Source: Tenacibaculum maritimum NCIMB 2154
GTDB lineage: Bacteria; Bacteroidota; Bacteroidia; Flavobacteriales; Flavobacteriaceae
NCBI RefSeq assembly: GCF_900119795.1
Contig: NZ_LT634361.1
Location: forward strand, 2,170,001 to 2,234,000
Reading direction: 5' to 3'
Length of the DNA stretch: 64,000 nt
Part shown: positions 38,939-48,353 of the stretch, in pieces
Layout: each line of letters begins with the position of its first letter
How positions within the stretch are numbered: the first letter of the stretch is position 1
Notes under the pieces: generated by a model
What the model was told of the DNA's origin: nothing
The model's database searches: none
Seen by the model: the letters and a program-made list of their open reading frames with translations, nothing else
Position numbers and translations under genes: made by a program

Positions 38939-39640
38939 TCATTCTACTTTTATGGTATGCTTTCGTCTTCTCTTTGAATTTGAAACAGCTTCTCCATCCA
39001 TATAAAACTCCCATTTCCCTATTCGCTTTCCTTCTTTATAAACTCCTTTTTCTTTAATTCCTCCTTTTAAATCGAAGTACCTAGCAGGGCCTTCTAATTT
39101 TCCTGCTGCATAATTTTCTTCCTCTATCAAAATGCCATCTTCTGTATATTTCTTAGAAATGCCATGCTTTACATTATTTTTGTAATTGCTTTCTTCTGTA
39201 ACCTGCCCATTACTATAGTAGTTTTTCAAAACGCCATCTAACTGCCCATTCTTATAAAACTCTTCTGAAAGTAATTTTCCATTGGTAAAAAAGTAACTCC
39301 ATTTACCTACCCTTTTCTTACCTACCATCGTTCCTTTTGTTTTTAGTTTTCCTAAAAGAGTGTAAAATTTAACCTCAGCAGAATCAGAATGTTTCGAAAA
39401 TTTCTTAATCATTACTGGTTTCCTCGGTGCTTTAATATCATAATACTTAAACACTCCTATTTCCTTCCCATTTTTAAATTGGCCTTCATATCTAATTTTC
39501 CCATTTTTATAGGTCTTTCGCCAAATTCCCTCTCGTTCACCGTTTTCGTTGCATTGATTTATCTTTTGCCCTTGTACTTCTATTCCACTAAAAAGCAAGA
39601 ATAAAGTAGGAAATAACAGTAATCTCTTTATTTTTAACAT
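38939..39640 (-). CDS. YwqK-family (MORN-variant repeat) secreted protein
   Basis: A signal peptide is followed by at least six ~22-aa repeats of the form NGK-x-x-xE-x-x-Y-x-NG-x-x-xG (TYKNGKIRYEGQFKNGKEIG, FFTNGKLLSEEFYKNGQLDG, YYSNGQVTEESNYKN). Databases label such proteins 'toxin-antitoxin system YwqK family antitoxin', but in Bacteroidota they are usually lone envelope proteins, and no toxin gene is adjacent here. The role is unknown. Confidence 0.78.
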   Translation of the reverse strand: MLKIKRLLLFPTLFLLFSGIEVQGQKINQCNENGEREGIWRKTYKNGKIRYEGQFKNGKEIGVFKYYDIKAPRKPVMIKKFSKHSDSAEVKFYTLLGKLKTKGTMVGKKRVGKWSYFFTNGKLLSEEFYKNGQLDGVLKNYYSNGQVTEESNYKNNVKHGISKKYTEDGILIEEENYAAGKLEGPARYFDLKGGIKEKGVYKEGKRIGKWEFYMDGEAVSNSKRRRKHTIKVE

Positions 39641-40055
39641 AAATTAGATTTTTTTCGAGAACAAATATACACAAACCATACCAACCTAAAAGTAGCTTCT
39701 TTTATTACTCAATTAAAAAAACAGGAAACTAAATCGTAAAAAATAATGAATATTACAGCTCCGCTTCTTTAGCTTTTTATTTAAACATTCTTATTTACTT
39801 TATTCGTGCAATCATAAAATACCTAAAAAAAACATGGCAAAATGCCTTTTTACTACTAACTTACTGAAATACATGTATTAAGATTAGCATAGCAATTCTT
39901 GTTAATTTATATAGTGCTACGGTGTATGGTCTTTCTAAAAAAAGGAAGTCATCTATCCTGTAAATTTTATGTTACATTTACTATCAGTTTGGCGCGTTTT
40001 TTGAAATCATCACTACCTAATAAAAAACAACCAATTTTTAACATCACTATTTATC
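39641..40055. other. 415-bp gap without a recognised feature
   Basis: AT-rich. A 62-codon ORF (39899-40087) overlaps the following lipoprotein gene and has no recognisable domain. I see no RNA gene or strong hairpin. Confidence 0.4.
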
Positions 40056-41282
40056 ATGCATCATTTTTTTTATATTTTAATCATTAGCCTCTTCTTTAGC
40101 AGTTGTAAAACAAATAAGCAAAAAGAAATGGTAGCTCCGCACTCTACCGAATATGCTTTGGATTATGAGGGACTTTATAAAGGTACTTTTCCTTGTGCCG
40201 ACTGTAGTGGCATTCAAGTGAGCTTGCTGCTTACTAAAAACAATACTTTTCGCTATGAAACTACTTATCTAGGAAAGGGGCATTATATAGAAAAAGGGAA
40301 CTATAGCGTTAAAGAAAAGATCCTTACTTTAAAAGAAGGTAACAGAAGCATCTACTTTCTTATAGGAAAGAACAGGTTGTCTTTTCTTGGCGAAGACCTA
40401 AAAGCTGCTACTGGCCAATTTGCGAGCTACTATGAACTAAAAAAACAACAGGAGTTTAATTTTATAGGAGCATACGAAACCTTTAACGAATCAAAAGGGG
40501 GCTATACAAATACACTATCTATTCAACCTAAAGGGAAAAATTTTGATGTCCAATTTTCTGCTTCAAAAGTTAATGGGTTTAAAAATTGTAATTTCAAAGG
40601 AATTGCCCATAAAAAAAATGATACTCTTTGGGTAAATATCGCTCATAAGAGCGACAATGAAGCTATACAGATGTACATTGCTCCTTCTCATGATAATTTG
40701 GGAGTGGAAGTTTTTACCTCTGATTTTGAAAAACGATTTACTATGATGTTCTATTGTAGGGGTGGCAGCTCTATTGCCGGAAATTATATGAAAAATACCA
40801 TTACTAATAATAGTATTGGTGTTTTTAACAACCAAACTACCATCAGCAAAGTACTTCATCAACTTCCGCTTGCACAAATACAAAAAAAAGAAGGATATGG
40901 TGAATTTAAAGATGCTATATATGATGACTATGAAATATCTAGACACTACGGTGAGCCTCTTTTTACGATTACTCCAAAAGACACAGGAAATGTACATCAA
41001 AAAATAAATAGGGTTCTTGTTCTTAGCCCCTTTTTTAAAACAGAAAAAGGAATTACAAAACATGCTACATATGGGGCTATCAAAAAGGCTTATACTATTG
41101 ATAAAATGGAACCTACCAAAACCCATATTGTATTAATCGTTGATGAAATTAATGCTAGTTTTAGTATTTTAAAAAGTGAATTGAATAAAGGTTGGTGGGA
41201 TGATACTACCAATACGATTGATTCGAGTAAAATACCTCTTGATGCTAAAATAGATGATTTTGTGCTTTGGTGGAATAAATAA
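40056..41282 (+). CDS. NlpE N-terminal domain lipoprotein
   Basis: A lipobox (LFFSSCKTN, Cys at about 17) is followed by an NlpE-type domain, YEGLYKGTFPCADCSGIQVSL, with the CxxC motif. E. coli NlpE is an outer-membrane lipoprotein that activates Cpx on surface or copper stress. The other ~270 aa are unlike E. coli NlpE and I do not recognise them. No Cpx-like genes are nearby. A single-gene unit followed by a terminator. Confidence 0.8.
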   Translation: MHHFFYILIISLFFSSCKTNKQKEMVAPHSTEYALDYEGLYKGTFPCADCSGIQVSLLLTKNNTFRYETTYLGKGHYIEKGNYSVKEKILTLKEGNRSIYFLIGKNRLSFLGEDLKAATGQFASYYELKKQQEFNFIGAYETFNESKGGYTNTLSIQPKGKNFDVQFSASKVNGFKNCNFKGIAHKKNDTLWVNIAHKSDNEAIQMYIAPSHDNLGVEVFTSDFEKRFTMMFYCRGGSSIAGNYMKNTITNNSIGVFNNQTTISKVLHQLPLAQIQKKEGYGEFKDAIYDDYEISRHYGEPLFTITPKDTGNVHQKINRVLVLSPFFKTEKGITKHATYGAIKKAYTIDKMEPTKTHIVLIVDEINASFSILKSELNKGWWDDTTNTIDSSKIPLDAKIDDFVLWWNK

Positions 41283-41311
41283 CAATCATTGCACCAATAT
41301 CGATACGTTTT

Positions 41312-41352
41312 AAAAAGCAGCTTAAGTTTGTCATTACTTAAGCTGCTTTTTA
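41312..41352 (+). terminator. Intrinsic terminator
   Basis: AAAAAGCAGCTTAAGT ... ACTTAAGCTGCTTTTT: 16-bp stem between convergent genes, probably used by both. Confidence 0.88.
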
Positions 41353-41373
41353 TAATAAAATAAGATACTTTTT

Positions 41374-42210
41374 TTATAGTTCTTCAATATTTGTTGGTCT
41401 TCGATATCCTTGAAATGGTTGCTTTAACAACTCTTTTATCTCTCCATTTTTAACCTCATTAGGAAAAGTATCAACTCCATATACTATTTTTTCACGATCA
41501 AGTTCCATATAAGTACCTAAAAGTCGATCCCAAATAGAAAAGATGTTTCCATAGTTAGCATCTGTATAAGGTAATAAATTATGATGGTGTACTTTGTGCA
41601 TATCGGGAGACACTATAAAATAGCTCAATAACTTATCTAGCTTTCTTGGCATTTTGATATTTGCATGCGTTAGTTGCGTAAATATCAACGACATTGATTG
41701 GTACAACATTACAATAGCAATAGGAGTGCCTACTATAAAAACACCTAATAGCGTAAATGCAAATCGGATGATACTTTCTAAAGGATGGTGCCTATTGGCT
41801 GTCGTTGTATCTACCTTATGATCTGTATGATGAACCAAGTGCACCATCCATAATAATTTTATTTTATGTTCTGTAAAGTGTGCTAAATAAGCACCAAAAA
41901 AGTCTAATAGTAACACTCCTAAAAGAGCATATAACCATAAAGGCATTTCTGGCAACCAATTAATTATTCCAAAATTAGTTACGGTTACCCAATCTGCTGT
42001 TCGTAGTAATAAAAAAGCAAGTGCAACGTTGATGATAATTGTAGTTCCTGTAAAAAATAAATTTGGAATTGCATGTTTCCATTTTTTATACTTAAAATCA
42101 AATAAGGGAACGGCGCCTTCTATTATCCAAAAAAAACTGATTCCTCCTACCAAAATCAGACTTCTATGACTTGATGGAATGGTTTCAAAATAAGCTAGTA
42201 TTGTTTCCAA
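41374..42210 (-). CDS. Sterol desaturase / fatty acid hydroxylase superfamily membrane protein
   Basis: The 278-aa polytopic protein has the di-iron histidine boxes HFTEH, HLVHHTDHKVD, NRHHPLE and KVHHHNLLPYTDANYG in the family order. These enzymes oxidise lipid carbons at the membrane. Substrate is unknown; with bacterial sphingolipids and ornithine lipids likely in this organism, a lipid hydroxylase role is reasonable (inference). Confidence 0.87.
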   Translation of the reverse strand: METILAYFETIPSSHRSLILVGGISFFWIIEGAVPLFDFKYKKWKHAIPNLFFTGTTIIINVALAFLLLRTADWVTVTNFGIINWLPEMPLWLYALLGVLLLDFFGAYLAHFTEHKIKLLWMVHLVHHTDHKVDTTTANRHHPLESIIRFAFTLLGVFIVGTPIAIVMLYQSMSLIFTQLTHANIKMPRKLDKLLSYFIVSPDMHKVHHHNLLPYTDANYGNIFSIWDRLLGTYMELDREKIVYGVDTFPNEVKNGEIKELLKQPFQGYRRPTNIEEL

Positions 42211-42321
42211 ATAAAAATATTTTCTTTAAAAGTAAGAAAAAATCACTTAAAACCACAATAAATACATACATAAACATCTATATATCAAAACAATATCTTG
42301 TTTCTTTTTATGTAAAATAAA

Positions 42322-42846
42322 TTATTTTCTTTTTATTTTCGGATTCGATTTTAGCGGTAAACGTTTTTTTAATTTTTCTATGATTCTATAAGTTGCAGGG
42401 CAAATTTCTGTGTTTTTTAGTGTTAAATCTGCTATTTGAATAAATTTTCGTCTATCGGTATGCGGGTATTCTGCACAGGCTTTTGGACGAACGTCATAAA
42501 TAAAACACGTATTATCAGTCGTATCTAAAAATGAGCAAGGTGCAGTTTTCAATACCATAAAATCATCCGCATCTCTCTCTAAATACTGTGCTACAAAATC
42601 ACGTACCTTCATTCGTAAATGTTTCGCGATCCGTTCTATATCTTTTTCTGTAAAAATTGGACTGGTTGTTTTGCAACAATTTCCGCACGTTAAGCAGTCT
42701 GTTTTTTCAAACTCTTCTTCATGCAATTCCTGCATTAATACATCTAAATGCTTAGGGGTACGTTTTTTTAATGTAGCAAAATATTTTTTACTCTCTTTTA
42801 CCGCTTCTTTTGCTAGTTTGGGTAAGTGCTCCAAATCTTTATCCAT
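42322..42846 (-). CDS. YkgJ family cysteine cluster protein
   Basis: The 174-aa cytoplasmic protein has CLTCGNCCKTTSP (CxxCxxCC) and CSFLDTTDNTCFIYDVRP KAC, the typical YkgJ/UPF0153 Zn- or Fe-S-binding set. Function is not established. It is divergent from argS. Confidence 0.88.
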   Translation of the reverse strand: MDKDLEHLPKLAKEAVKESKKYFATLKKRTPKHLDVLMQELHEEEFEKTDCLTCGNCCKTTSPIFTEKDIERIAKHLRMKVRDFVAQYLERDADDFMVLKTAPCSFLDTTDNTCFIYDVRPKACAEYPHTDRRKFIQIADLTLKNTEICPATYRIIEKLKKRLPLKSNPKIKRK

Positions 42847-42919
42847 TGGGCAAAAATACTTATATAATTTGATAGAATCAGTTTAAATACCATGCGCGAA
42901 AAAATCAAAATAATTTATG

Positions 42920-42927
42920 TAATTTTG
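42920..42927 (+). promoter_or_regulatory. -7 box upstream of argS
   Basis: TAATTTTG matches TAnnTTTG, 22 bp before the argS ATG. The -33 element is weak. Confidence 0.5.
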
Positions 42928-42949
42928 CTCTTCAATTTTCAATCGCAAA

Positions 42950-44725
42950 ATGAATATTCAAAATCTAATAGAAACCAAAGTAAAAGAAGGATTTTTATCC
43001 TTATATCAAGTAGCAATCCCATCGGTAGAATTTCAGGCTACTCGTAAAGAGTTTGAAGGTGATATTACTGTAGTCGTTTTCCCTTTATTAAGGTATAAAA
43101 AAGGGAATCCTGTTCAAATTGGAGAAGACTTGGGAAACTATTTGGTAGCTGCTATTCCGGAAGTTACAAATTATAATGTGGTAAAAGGTTTTTTAAATTT
43201 AGTGATTGACGATCGCTTTTATACGGATTTTTTCAATAGCATTCATACAAATGTAAATTACGGACTGCAAGCTACTGCTAAAAATGAACAAGCAATGCTC
43301 GTGGAATACTCCTCTCCTAACACTAATAAACCATTACATTTGGGGCATGTTAGGAATGTATTACTAGGGTATTCTGTTTCTGAAATTATCAAGGCTTCTG
43401 GTAAAAAAGTATATAAGACTCAAATTATTAATGATCGAGGAATTCACATCTGCAAATCAATGCTTGCATGGCAAAAGTTTGGCCATGGAGCAACTCCTGA
43501 ATCAACAGGTTTAAAAGGGGATAAACTGGTTGGTAATTATTATGTGAAGTTTGACCAAGAGTATAAAAAAGAAATTGCCGACTTAATAGCTCATGGACAC
43601 CCTGAAGAAACTGCTAAAAAGGAAGCGCCTTTATTTTTAGAAGCACAAGAAATGCTTCGTAAATGGGAAGCTGGTGATAAAGAGGTGGTGGCTTTATGGG
43701 AAATGATGAATGGCTGGGTATATACTGGTTTTGATGTTACTTATAAAAATATTGGGGTTGACTTTGATAAGTTATATTATGAAAGTAATACTTACTTATT
43801 AGGTAAAGATATTATTGAAGAAGGATTGTCAAACGGTGTTTTTTATAAGAAAGAGGATGGCTCTGTATGGTGCGATTTAACGAGTGATGGCTTGGATGAA
43901 AAACTGGTGTTGCGTTCTGACGGAACGGCTGTTTATATGACACAAGATATTGGAACGGCTGTGCAACGCTCTAAAGATATGCCTGATGTTAATGGTATGG
44001 TATATACGGTTGGTAATGAGCAAGATTATCATTTTAAAGTATTGTTCCTTATCTTAAAAAAACTAGGATATTCATGGGCTGAGCAATTATACCACTTAAG
44101 CTATGGAATGGTTGATTTGCCTTCTGGAAAAATGAAATCTCGTGAAGGAACTGTTGTAGATGCGGATGATTTAATGGATGAGATGACAGGAACTGCGAGA
44201 AGTATTTCGCAAGAATTGGGTAAATTAGAGGGCTATTCTGAAGAAGAAAAGGAAAAACTTTATAAAATTATTGGGCTAGGTGCCTTGAAATATTTCATCT
44301 TAAAGGTAGATCCTAAAAAAAGAATTTTATTTGATCCAAAAGCTTCTGTTGATTTCCAAGGAAATACAGGACCTTTTATTCAATATACCTATGCTCGAAT
44401 TCAATCTATTTTAAGGAAAGCTACTTTTGATTATTCAAAGGAGTGCACGGTAGCACTACATGAAAAGGAAAAGGAACTTATTAAGCAATTAACTTTATAT
44501 CCTGAAACTATTCAATTAGCCGCTGCAAATTATTCGCCTGCTCTTATTGCCAACTATACGTACGAGTTGGTAAAAGAATTCAATTCTTTTTACCAAAACG
44601 TATCTATTTTAGGAGAGGAAGATCAAAATAAAAAAATATTTAGAGTACAATTGGCAAAAAAAGTTGCCGACACTATAAAATCAGCATTTTCTTTGTTAGG
44701 GATTCAAGTTCCTGAAAGAATGTAA
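42950..44725 (+). CDS. argS: Arginyl-tRNA synthetase
   Basis: Class I synthetase of 591 aa. The N-terminal Add-1 domain (tRNA D-loop binding) is followed by the HIGH motif as HLGH in SSPNTNKPLHLGHVRN, KMSKS as KMKSREG, and a C-terminal anticodon-binding DALR domain. The final helix is normal. It lies 31 bp before lpdA and the two are likely co-transcribed. Confidence 0.97.
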   Translation: MNIQNLIETKVKEGFLSLYQVAIPSVEFQATRKEFEGDITVVVFPLLRYKKGNPVQIGEDLGNYLVAAIPEVTNYNVVKGFLNLVIDDRFYTDFFNSIHTNVNYGLQATAKNEQAMLVEYSSPNTNKPLHLGHVRNVLLGYSVSEIIKASGKKVYKTQIINDRGIHICKSMLAWQKFGHGATPESTGLKGDKLVGNYYVKFDQEYKKEIADLIAHGHPEETAKKEAPLFLEAQEMLRKWEAGDKEVVALWEMMNGWVYTGFDVTYKNIGVDFDKLYYESNTYLLGKDIIEEGLSNGVFYKKEDGSVWCDLTSDGLDEKLVLRSDGTAVYMTQDIGTAVQRSKDMPDVNGMVYTVGNEQDYHFKVLFLILKKLGYSWAEQLYHLSYGMVDLPSGKMKSREGTVVDADDLMDEMTGTARSISQELGKLEGYSEEEKEKLYKIIGLGALKYFILKVDPKKRILFDPKASVDFQGNTGPFIQYTYARIQSILRKATFDYSKECTVALHEKEKELIKQLTLYPETIQLAAANYSPALIANYTYELVKEFNSFYQNVSILGEEDQNKKIFRVQLAKKVADTIKSAFSLLGIQVPERM

Positions 44726-44756
44726 AAAATAAACAAACAACAATAAAAACATACAC

Positions 44757-46145
44757 ATGAAATACGACGTATTAATAATCGGAAGTGGACCTGGAGGTTA
44801 TGTAACGGCTATTAGAGCCTCTCAATTAGGCTTTAAAACCGCTGTAATCGAAAAAGAAAACTTAGGTGGAATTTGTTTGAACTGGGGGTGTATTCCTACA
44901 AAAGCTTTACTAAAATCTGCACAGGTTTATGATTATTTAAAGCATGTTGACGAATATGGCTTAAAAGCTGAAGCTATTGATAAAGATTTTGAAGCCGTTA
45001 TTAAACGTAGTCGTGGCGTTGCGGAAGGAATGAGCAAAGGGGTTCAATTTTTAATGAAAAAAAATAAAATTGACATCATTGATGGTTTTGGTAAGGTAAA
45101 AGCTGGCAAAAAAGTAGCTGTAACTGCTGCGGATGGTAGTATTACGGAATATAGCGCTGATCATATTATTATTGCTACAGGTGCTCGCTCTCGCCAATTG
45201 CCTAATTTGCCGCAAGATGGTAAAAAGGTAATTGGATATCGTGAAGCAATGAGCTTGCCTAAACAACCTAAATCTATGATTGTTGTAGGATCTGGCGCTA
45301 TTGGAGTGGAATTTGCTCATTTTTATAATGCAATGGGAACTGAGGTAACTATTGTTGAGTTCATGCCTAATATTGTTCCTGTTGAAGATAAAGATGTTTC
45401 TAAACAAATGGAGCGCTCTTTTAAGAAAGCTGGTATAAAGGTAATGACAAATTCTTCTGTTGAATCTGTTGCTACTTCTGGAGAGGGAGTAAAAGCAACT
45501 GTTAAAACTAAAAAAGGAACTGAAGTTATAGAGGCTGATATCGTACTTTCTGCTGTGGGAATTAAAACGAATATTGAAAATATTGGTTTGGAAGATGTGG
45601 GAATTATTACTGATAGAGATAAAATTTTGGTAAATGATTGGTACCAAACTAATATTCCTGGGTATTATGCTATTGGCGATGTTACTCCGGGTCCTGCTCT
45701 TGCTCATGTTGCTTCTGCAGAAGGAATTACTTGTGTTGAAAAGATAGCAGGAATTCATACTGATGCTATTGATTATGGTAATATTCCTGGTTGTACTTAC
45801 GCTACTCCTGAAATTGCTTCTGTTGGTTTAACGGAAGAAAAAGCGAAGGAAGCTGGCTACGAATTAAAAGTTGGAAAGTTCCCTTTTTCCGCTTCTGGAA
45901 AAGCGAAGGCTGCTGGAACTCCTGATGGATTTGTTAAAGTTATTTTTGATGCGAAATATGGAGAATGGTTAGGTTGCCATATGATTGGAGCTGGGGTTAC
46001 TGATATGATTGCTGAAGCCGTTTTAGGTCGTAAATTAGAAACTACAGGGCATGAGGTGTTAAAAGCAATACACCCTCACCCTACTATGAGTGAAGCTGTT
46101 ATGGAAGCTGTTGCTGATGCTTATGATGAAGTGATTCATTTATAG
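44757..46145 (+). CDS. lpdA: Dihydrolipoyl dehydrogenase (E3)
   Basis: E3 reoxidises dihydrolipoamide of the PDH and oxoglutarate dehydrogenase complexes. The 462-aa FAD protein has the N-terminal GSGPGGYVTA, the redox disulfide GGICLNWGCIPTKALL, the NAD-binding GSGAIGVEFAHFY and the C-terminal catalytic His-Glu region HPHPTMSEAVMEA. It serves E1/E2 encoded at 20.8-23.4 kb in this window. Confidence 0.96.
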   Translation: MKYDVLIIGSGPGGYVTAIRASQLGFKTAVIEKENLGGICLNWGCIPTKALLKSAQVYDYLKHVDEYGLKAEAIDKDFEAVIKRSRGVAEGMSKGVQFLMKKNKIDIIDGFGKVKAGKKVAVTAADGSITEYSADHIIIATGARSRQLPNLPQDGKKVIGYREAMSLPKQPKSMIVVGSGAIGVEFAHFYNAMGTEVTIVEFMPNIVPVEDKDVSKQMERSFKKAGIKVMTNSSVESVATSGEGVKATVKTKKGTEVIEADIVLSAVGIKTNIENIGLEDVGIITDRDKILVNDWYQTNIPGYYAIGDVTPGPALAHVASAEGITCVEKIAGIHTDAIDYGNIPGCTYATPEIASVGLTEEKAKEAGYELKVGKFPFSASGKAKAAGTPDGFVKVIFDAKYGEWLGCHMIGAGVTDMIAEAVLGRKLETTGHEVLKAIHPHPTMSEAVMEAVADAYDEVIHL

Positions 46146-46165
46146 TATGTTGCAATAAATATCTT

Positions 46166-46202
46166 ATAAAAAACCTTGCACTACACTTGCAAGGTTTTTT
46201 AT
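46166..46202 (+). terminator. Intrinsic terminator after lpdA
   Basis: AAAAACCTTGCA ... TGCAAGGTTTTTT hairpin with T-run, about 22 bp after the stop. Confidence 0.9.
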
Positions 46203-46272
46203 TGTTCTACATTGTACTATTTAGTTTTACATTGAATATTTAAAAACAATAAGAGTATTAAAATCATTATTC

Positions 46273-46583
46273 TCATTTTAATTCTACTTTGGTTAACCGT
46301 AGTAAACTTAATATATCTTTTTCGTGAGCAATAAAGCGATTATAATCAAAAAGTGGAGGATTATCAGTATAGTATGGCATTATATCCATTTCTCCATTTT
46401 TAGGATATGCTTTTGCGTTTGAACTTTCGGATTGAGTTATCGTATTGACACTTCCTTTATGACCATAAGAATAAAATGTACCTCCATAGGCTTTTAAAAT
46501 AGTGTGACCAATTTCGTGAGCAGAAGTATCCATAAATTCTAGATTTTCTCCCAAACCAGAAGTTGTACTTTTTTCTTCTCTAT
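46273..46583 (-). pseudogene. Truncated zincin-type metalloprotease / toxin domain, cut by the island edge
   Basis: The open frame runs back from 46554 with in-frame codons (SPYREEKSTTSG...) to the inverted repeat at 46585, so the TTG at 46554 is not a real start. It holds HEIGHTILKAYGG (HExxH) with downstream YSYGHKGS and an EMDIMPYY segment, a pattern I associate with zincin domains at the C-termini of Bacteroidota T6SS/Rhs polymorphic toxins. The N-terminal part of the gene was lost at the island boundary and is not found at the other side (52.2 kb). Probably a dead effector gene. Confidence 0.6.
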
Positions 46584-46584
46584 A

Positions 46585-46608
46585 TGGACTACCTAATTAA
46601 TTCGGGAC
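46585..46608 (+). repeat. Left inverted repeat of the accessory island
   Basis: TGGACTACCTAATT...GGGAC; 22 of 24 bases match the reverse complement of 52142-52165. It resembles IS terminal repeats and cuts the truncated zincin gene. Confidence 0.65.
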
Positions 46609-46621
46609 ACTAACCCAGTTC

Positions 46622-46798
46622 ATGGGGTTACGAAAAATAAATACTATTAGTTTAATACAAGTAAATAAGGTAATGCATATGGCTGCCATCGCTTATAACC
46701 TAAAGAAGTGCTTAAATTTTCTAAGAAAAAAGGTAATTAGTTATTTTACACATCTATTTTTATATCCGTATTATACAAAACTTTATTTCGATGTTTAA
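46622..46798 (+). pseudogene. C-terminal transposase remnant (IS1182/IS4-like)
   Basis: The plus-strand frame reads MGLRKINTISLIQVNKV and then MHMAAIAYNLKKCLNFL, which looks like the conserved C-terminal VNKxMHLAAIAYNLKKYLKF segment of IS1182-type transposases. Similarity ends near 46740, where the frame runs antisense into the GIY-YIG gene. The catalytic part is missing. It directly follows the left inverted repeat. Confidence 0.55.
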
Positions 46799-47435
46799 TT
46801 TCATTTGGTTCGAAATAGTCTCCACCTCTGACTTTCAACCAGTTTGTTTCTTTCATTAAAGAAACAACTTCGTTGTTTACTAAATCTCTGTGCTTTTCCT
46901 TATCATGTTTAGATATATTTTTCACAGAAACCAGTTCAATCGGCTCATACATTTCGCACCATTTATGACCTTTTTTGTTGAATTCTTTGAGTATTCCAAG
47001 TTTAATATTTTTCGCTGTTCCCACAAAGAATTTCCCCATCTTTAATTTAAGTACAAAAATGAATACTCCGTGATAATTTAGATTAAATCTTTTTGGGTTT
47101 TTTATTGGTAATAGTTCATTACCAAGGTCGGAATTTTTACAAAGTAAAAACCTTAATCTTTCGATGTCAAGAGTGCAAAAATCTCCACCTCTCACATTTT
47201 TCCAACCATATTTTTTCATAAATTCAATCGTTATTGAATTCTCTAAAAACATTGCTTCGGAAAGTTCTGTAAATCTTGTTTCAATTATTTCAATTATCTC
47301 AATTGGCTTATTCAATTTAGTCCAATCAGAGCTTGATTTGCCTTTTTTATGCTTTCCAAATCGATCTTCCACGTCTTTTGTTTGTCCGACATAATATTTA
47401 TCATCTTCAAGTCGTAAAACGTATATTTTAATCAT
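46746..47435 (-). CDS. Tandem GIY-YIG domain protein
   Basis: The 229-aa protein holds two GIY-YIG-like copies: residues about 1-88 (KIYVLRLEDDKYYVGQT, ending in WKNVRGGDFC) and about 120-215 (FIFVLKLKMGKFFVGTA, ending in WLKVRGGDYF). The first copy keeps YVGQT and an Arg (DRFGKH); the second has FVGTA and lacks the Arg, so it may be inactive. GIY-YIG proteins are nucleases, but the function of this two-copy form is unknown. It starts 40 nt from cassette repeat A, as the first gene of an incomplete cassette. Confidence 0.75.
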   Translation of the reverse strand: MIKIYVLRLEDDKYYVGQTKDVEDRFGKHKKGKSSSDWTKLNKPIEIIEIIETRFTELSEAMFLENSITIEFMKKYGWKNVRGGDFCTLDIERLRFLLCKNSDLGNELLPIKNPKRFNLNYHGVFIFVLKLKMGKFFVGTAKNIKLGILKEFNKKGHKWCEMYEPIELVSVKNISKHDKEKHRDLVNNEVVSLMKETNWLKVRGGDYFEPNEIKHRNKVLYNTDIKIDV

Positions 47436-47474
47436 TCAAGTTTTCTTACTTATGAGAGTGAGTTTAATTAACTA

Positions 47475-47731
47475 CAACGTTCTCGGCTATTAGTTTTTGC
47501 GTGAATTTAGGAATAAATTTTATAACAAAAAAGGTAAAAAGTGACCATAGAGTATCATTTTTGATTTTATTCAATACAAACCTCTTTAAAAACAAACAGC
47601 GGTTGGTTTTGAGCTCATTCTATTTTAGTTTTTGAAGGTCTCCTAAAAAAAACAAAAGCCCTAAAAAGGGCTTGGTTTTATATCTATTTTCGTAAAATTA
47701 TAGGCTTGTACAACGGTTACCATTGTTAGGC
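47475..47731 (-). repeat. Cassette repeat A (257 bp, attC-like ends)
   Basis: Nearly identical to repeat B (about two differences outside the very ends). On the minus strand it starts GCCTAACAATGG and ends AGCCGAGAACGTTG. The start matches the integron RYYYAAC core; the end is GTTGTAG. Inside is a terminator-like hairpin AAGCCCTAAAAAGGGCTT (47656-47673). Confidence 0.85.
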
Positions 47732-47832
47732 AATGTTTTTATTTTCATAGAACAAGTATTATTAGTTTTTCTATTCGTGCCTTCAGAATAGGTATGACTG
47801 TATCGGTATATTATCTTCTTTTATTCAAATTA

Positions 47833-48342
47833 CTATAATTCTACTTTATTTAAGTAATATTTTGTTAGGTCTTTATTATTTTCTAGGAGCCATTCTTGCC
47901 AATCTTTTGAAGCATTATATTTTTTGAAGAGTTTGTGTTTCTCATTTTCATTTAAACTTACCCAAGAAGGGAGCCAAGATTCTGTTGCATAAATCTCTTG
48001 AATGCCTTGCCTCCAACAAGGACTTCCGTGAAATGAGTTTGGAAAGGCTACCCAAAAAGGGTATAAATTGGTGTTGTCTTTAAGCTCTTTTTTTAAGTTT
48101 TCTAACAAATCAATATCCTTTGTATAAACAGAAATGGCTACATAATATTTAGAAACATAATTTACTCCTATTTTTGAAGTACGTTTTTTATTAAATGTAG
48201 TATCTAAGATTTTATTTATTTTTTTACTTACAACTTTTCTGTTTATTTTTTTTTGATCAATTTCAGGGCGTAATTTTTCTACCCACGGAATAGGTAAAAA
48301 AAAATCAGTACTGTATTTATAATTTTTAAAAAAAGAAAACAT
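47833..48342 (-). CDS. Candidate immunity protein for the TssD-ART effector
   Basis: The 169-aa protein has no signal peptide, is charged and aromatic-rich (SWLPSWVSLNE, KDWQEWLLENN) and belongs to no family that I recognise. It lies 11 bp downstream of the TssD-toxin fusion on the same strand inside the same repeat-bounded cassette. That position is the classical one for a cytoplasmic immunity protein, which would fit an ADP-ribosyltransferase acting in the cytoplasm. Function is inferred from context only. Confidence 0.6.
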   Translation of the reverse strand: MFSFFKNYKYSTDFFLPIPWVEKLRPEIDQKKINRKVVSKKINKILDTTFNKKRTSKIGVNYVSKYYVAISVYTKDIDLLENLKKELKDNTNLYPFWVAFPNSFHGSPCWRQGIQEIYATESWLPSWVSLNENEKHKLFKKYNASKDWQEWLLENNKDLTKYYLNKVEL

Positions 48343-48353
48343 AGTTTATTATT

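Noticed and set aside
38939..39640. Toxin-antitoxin locus (YwqK 'antitoxin')
   Set aside because: The label is a database habit; the protein has a signal peptide and no adjacent toxin gene.
40563..41126. 187-codon ORF antisense to the NlpE-like gene
   Set aside because: Low-complexity Phe/Ser/Ile-rich shadow of a well-supported lipoprotein gene.
45051..45758. 235-codon ORF antisense to lpdA
   Set aside because: It is a codon-mirror of the conserved lpdA gene, Ser/Asn/Arg-rich with no domain.
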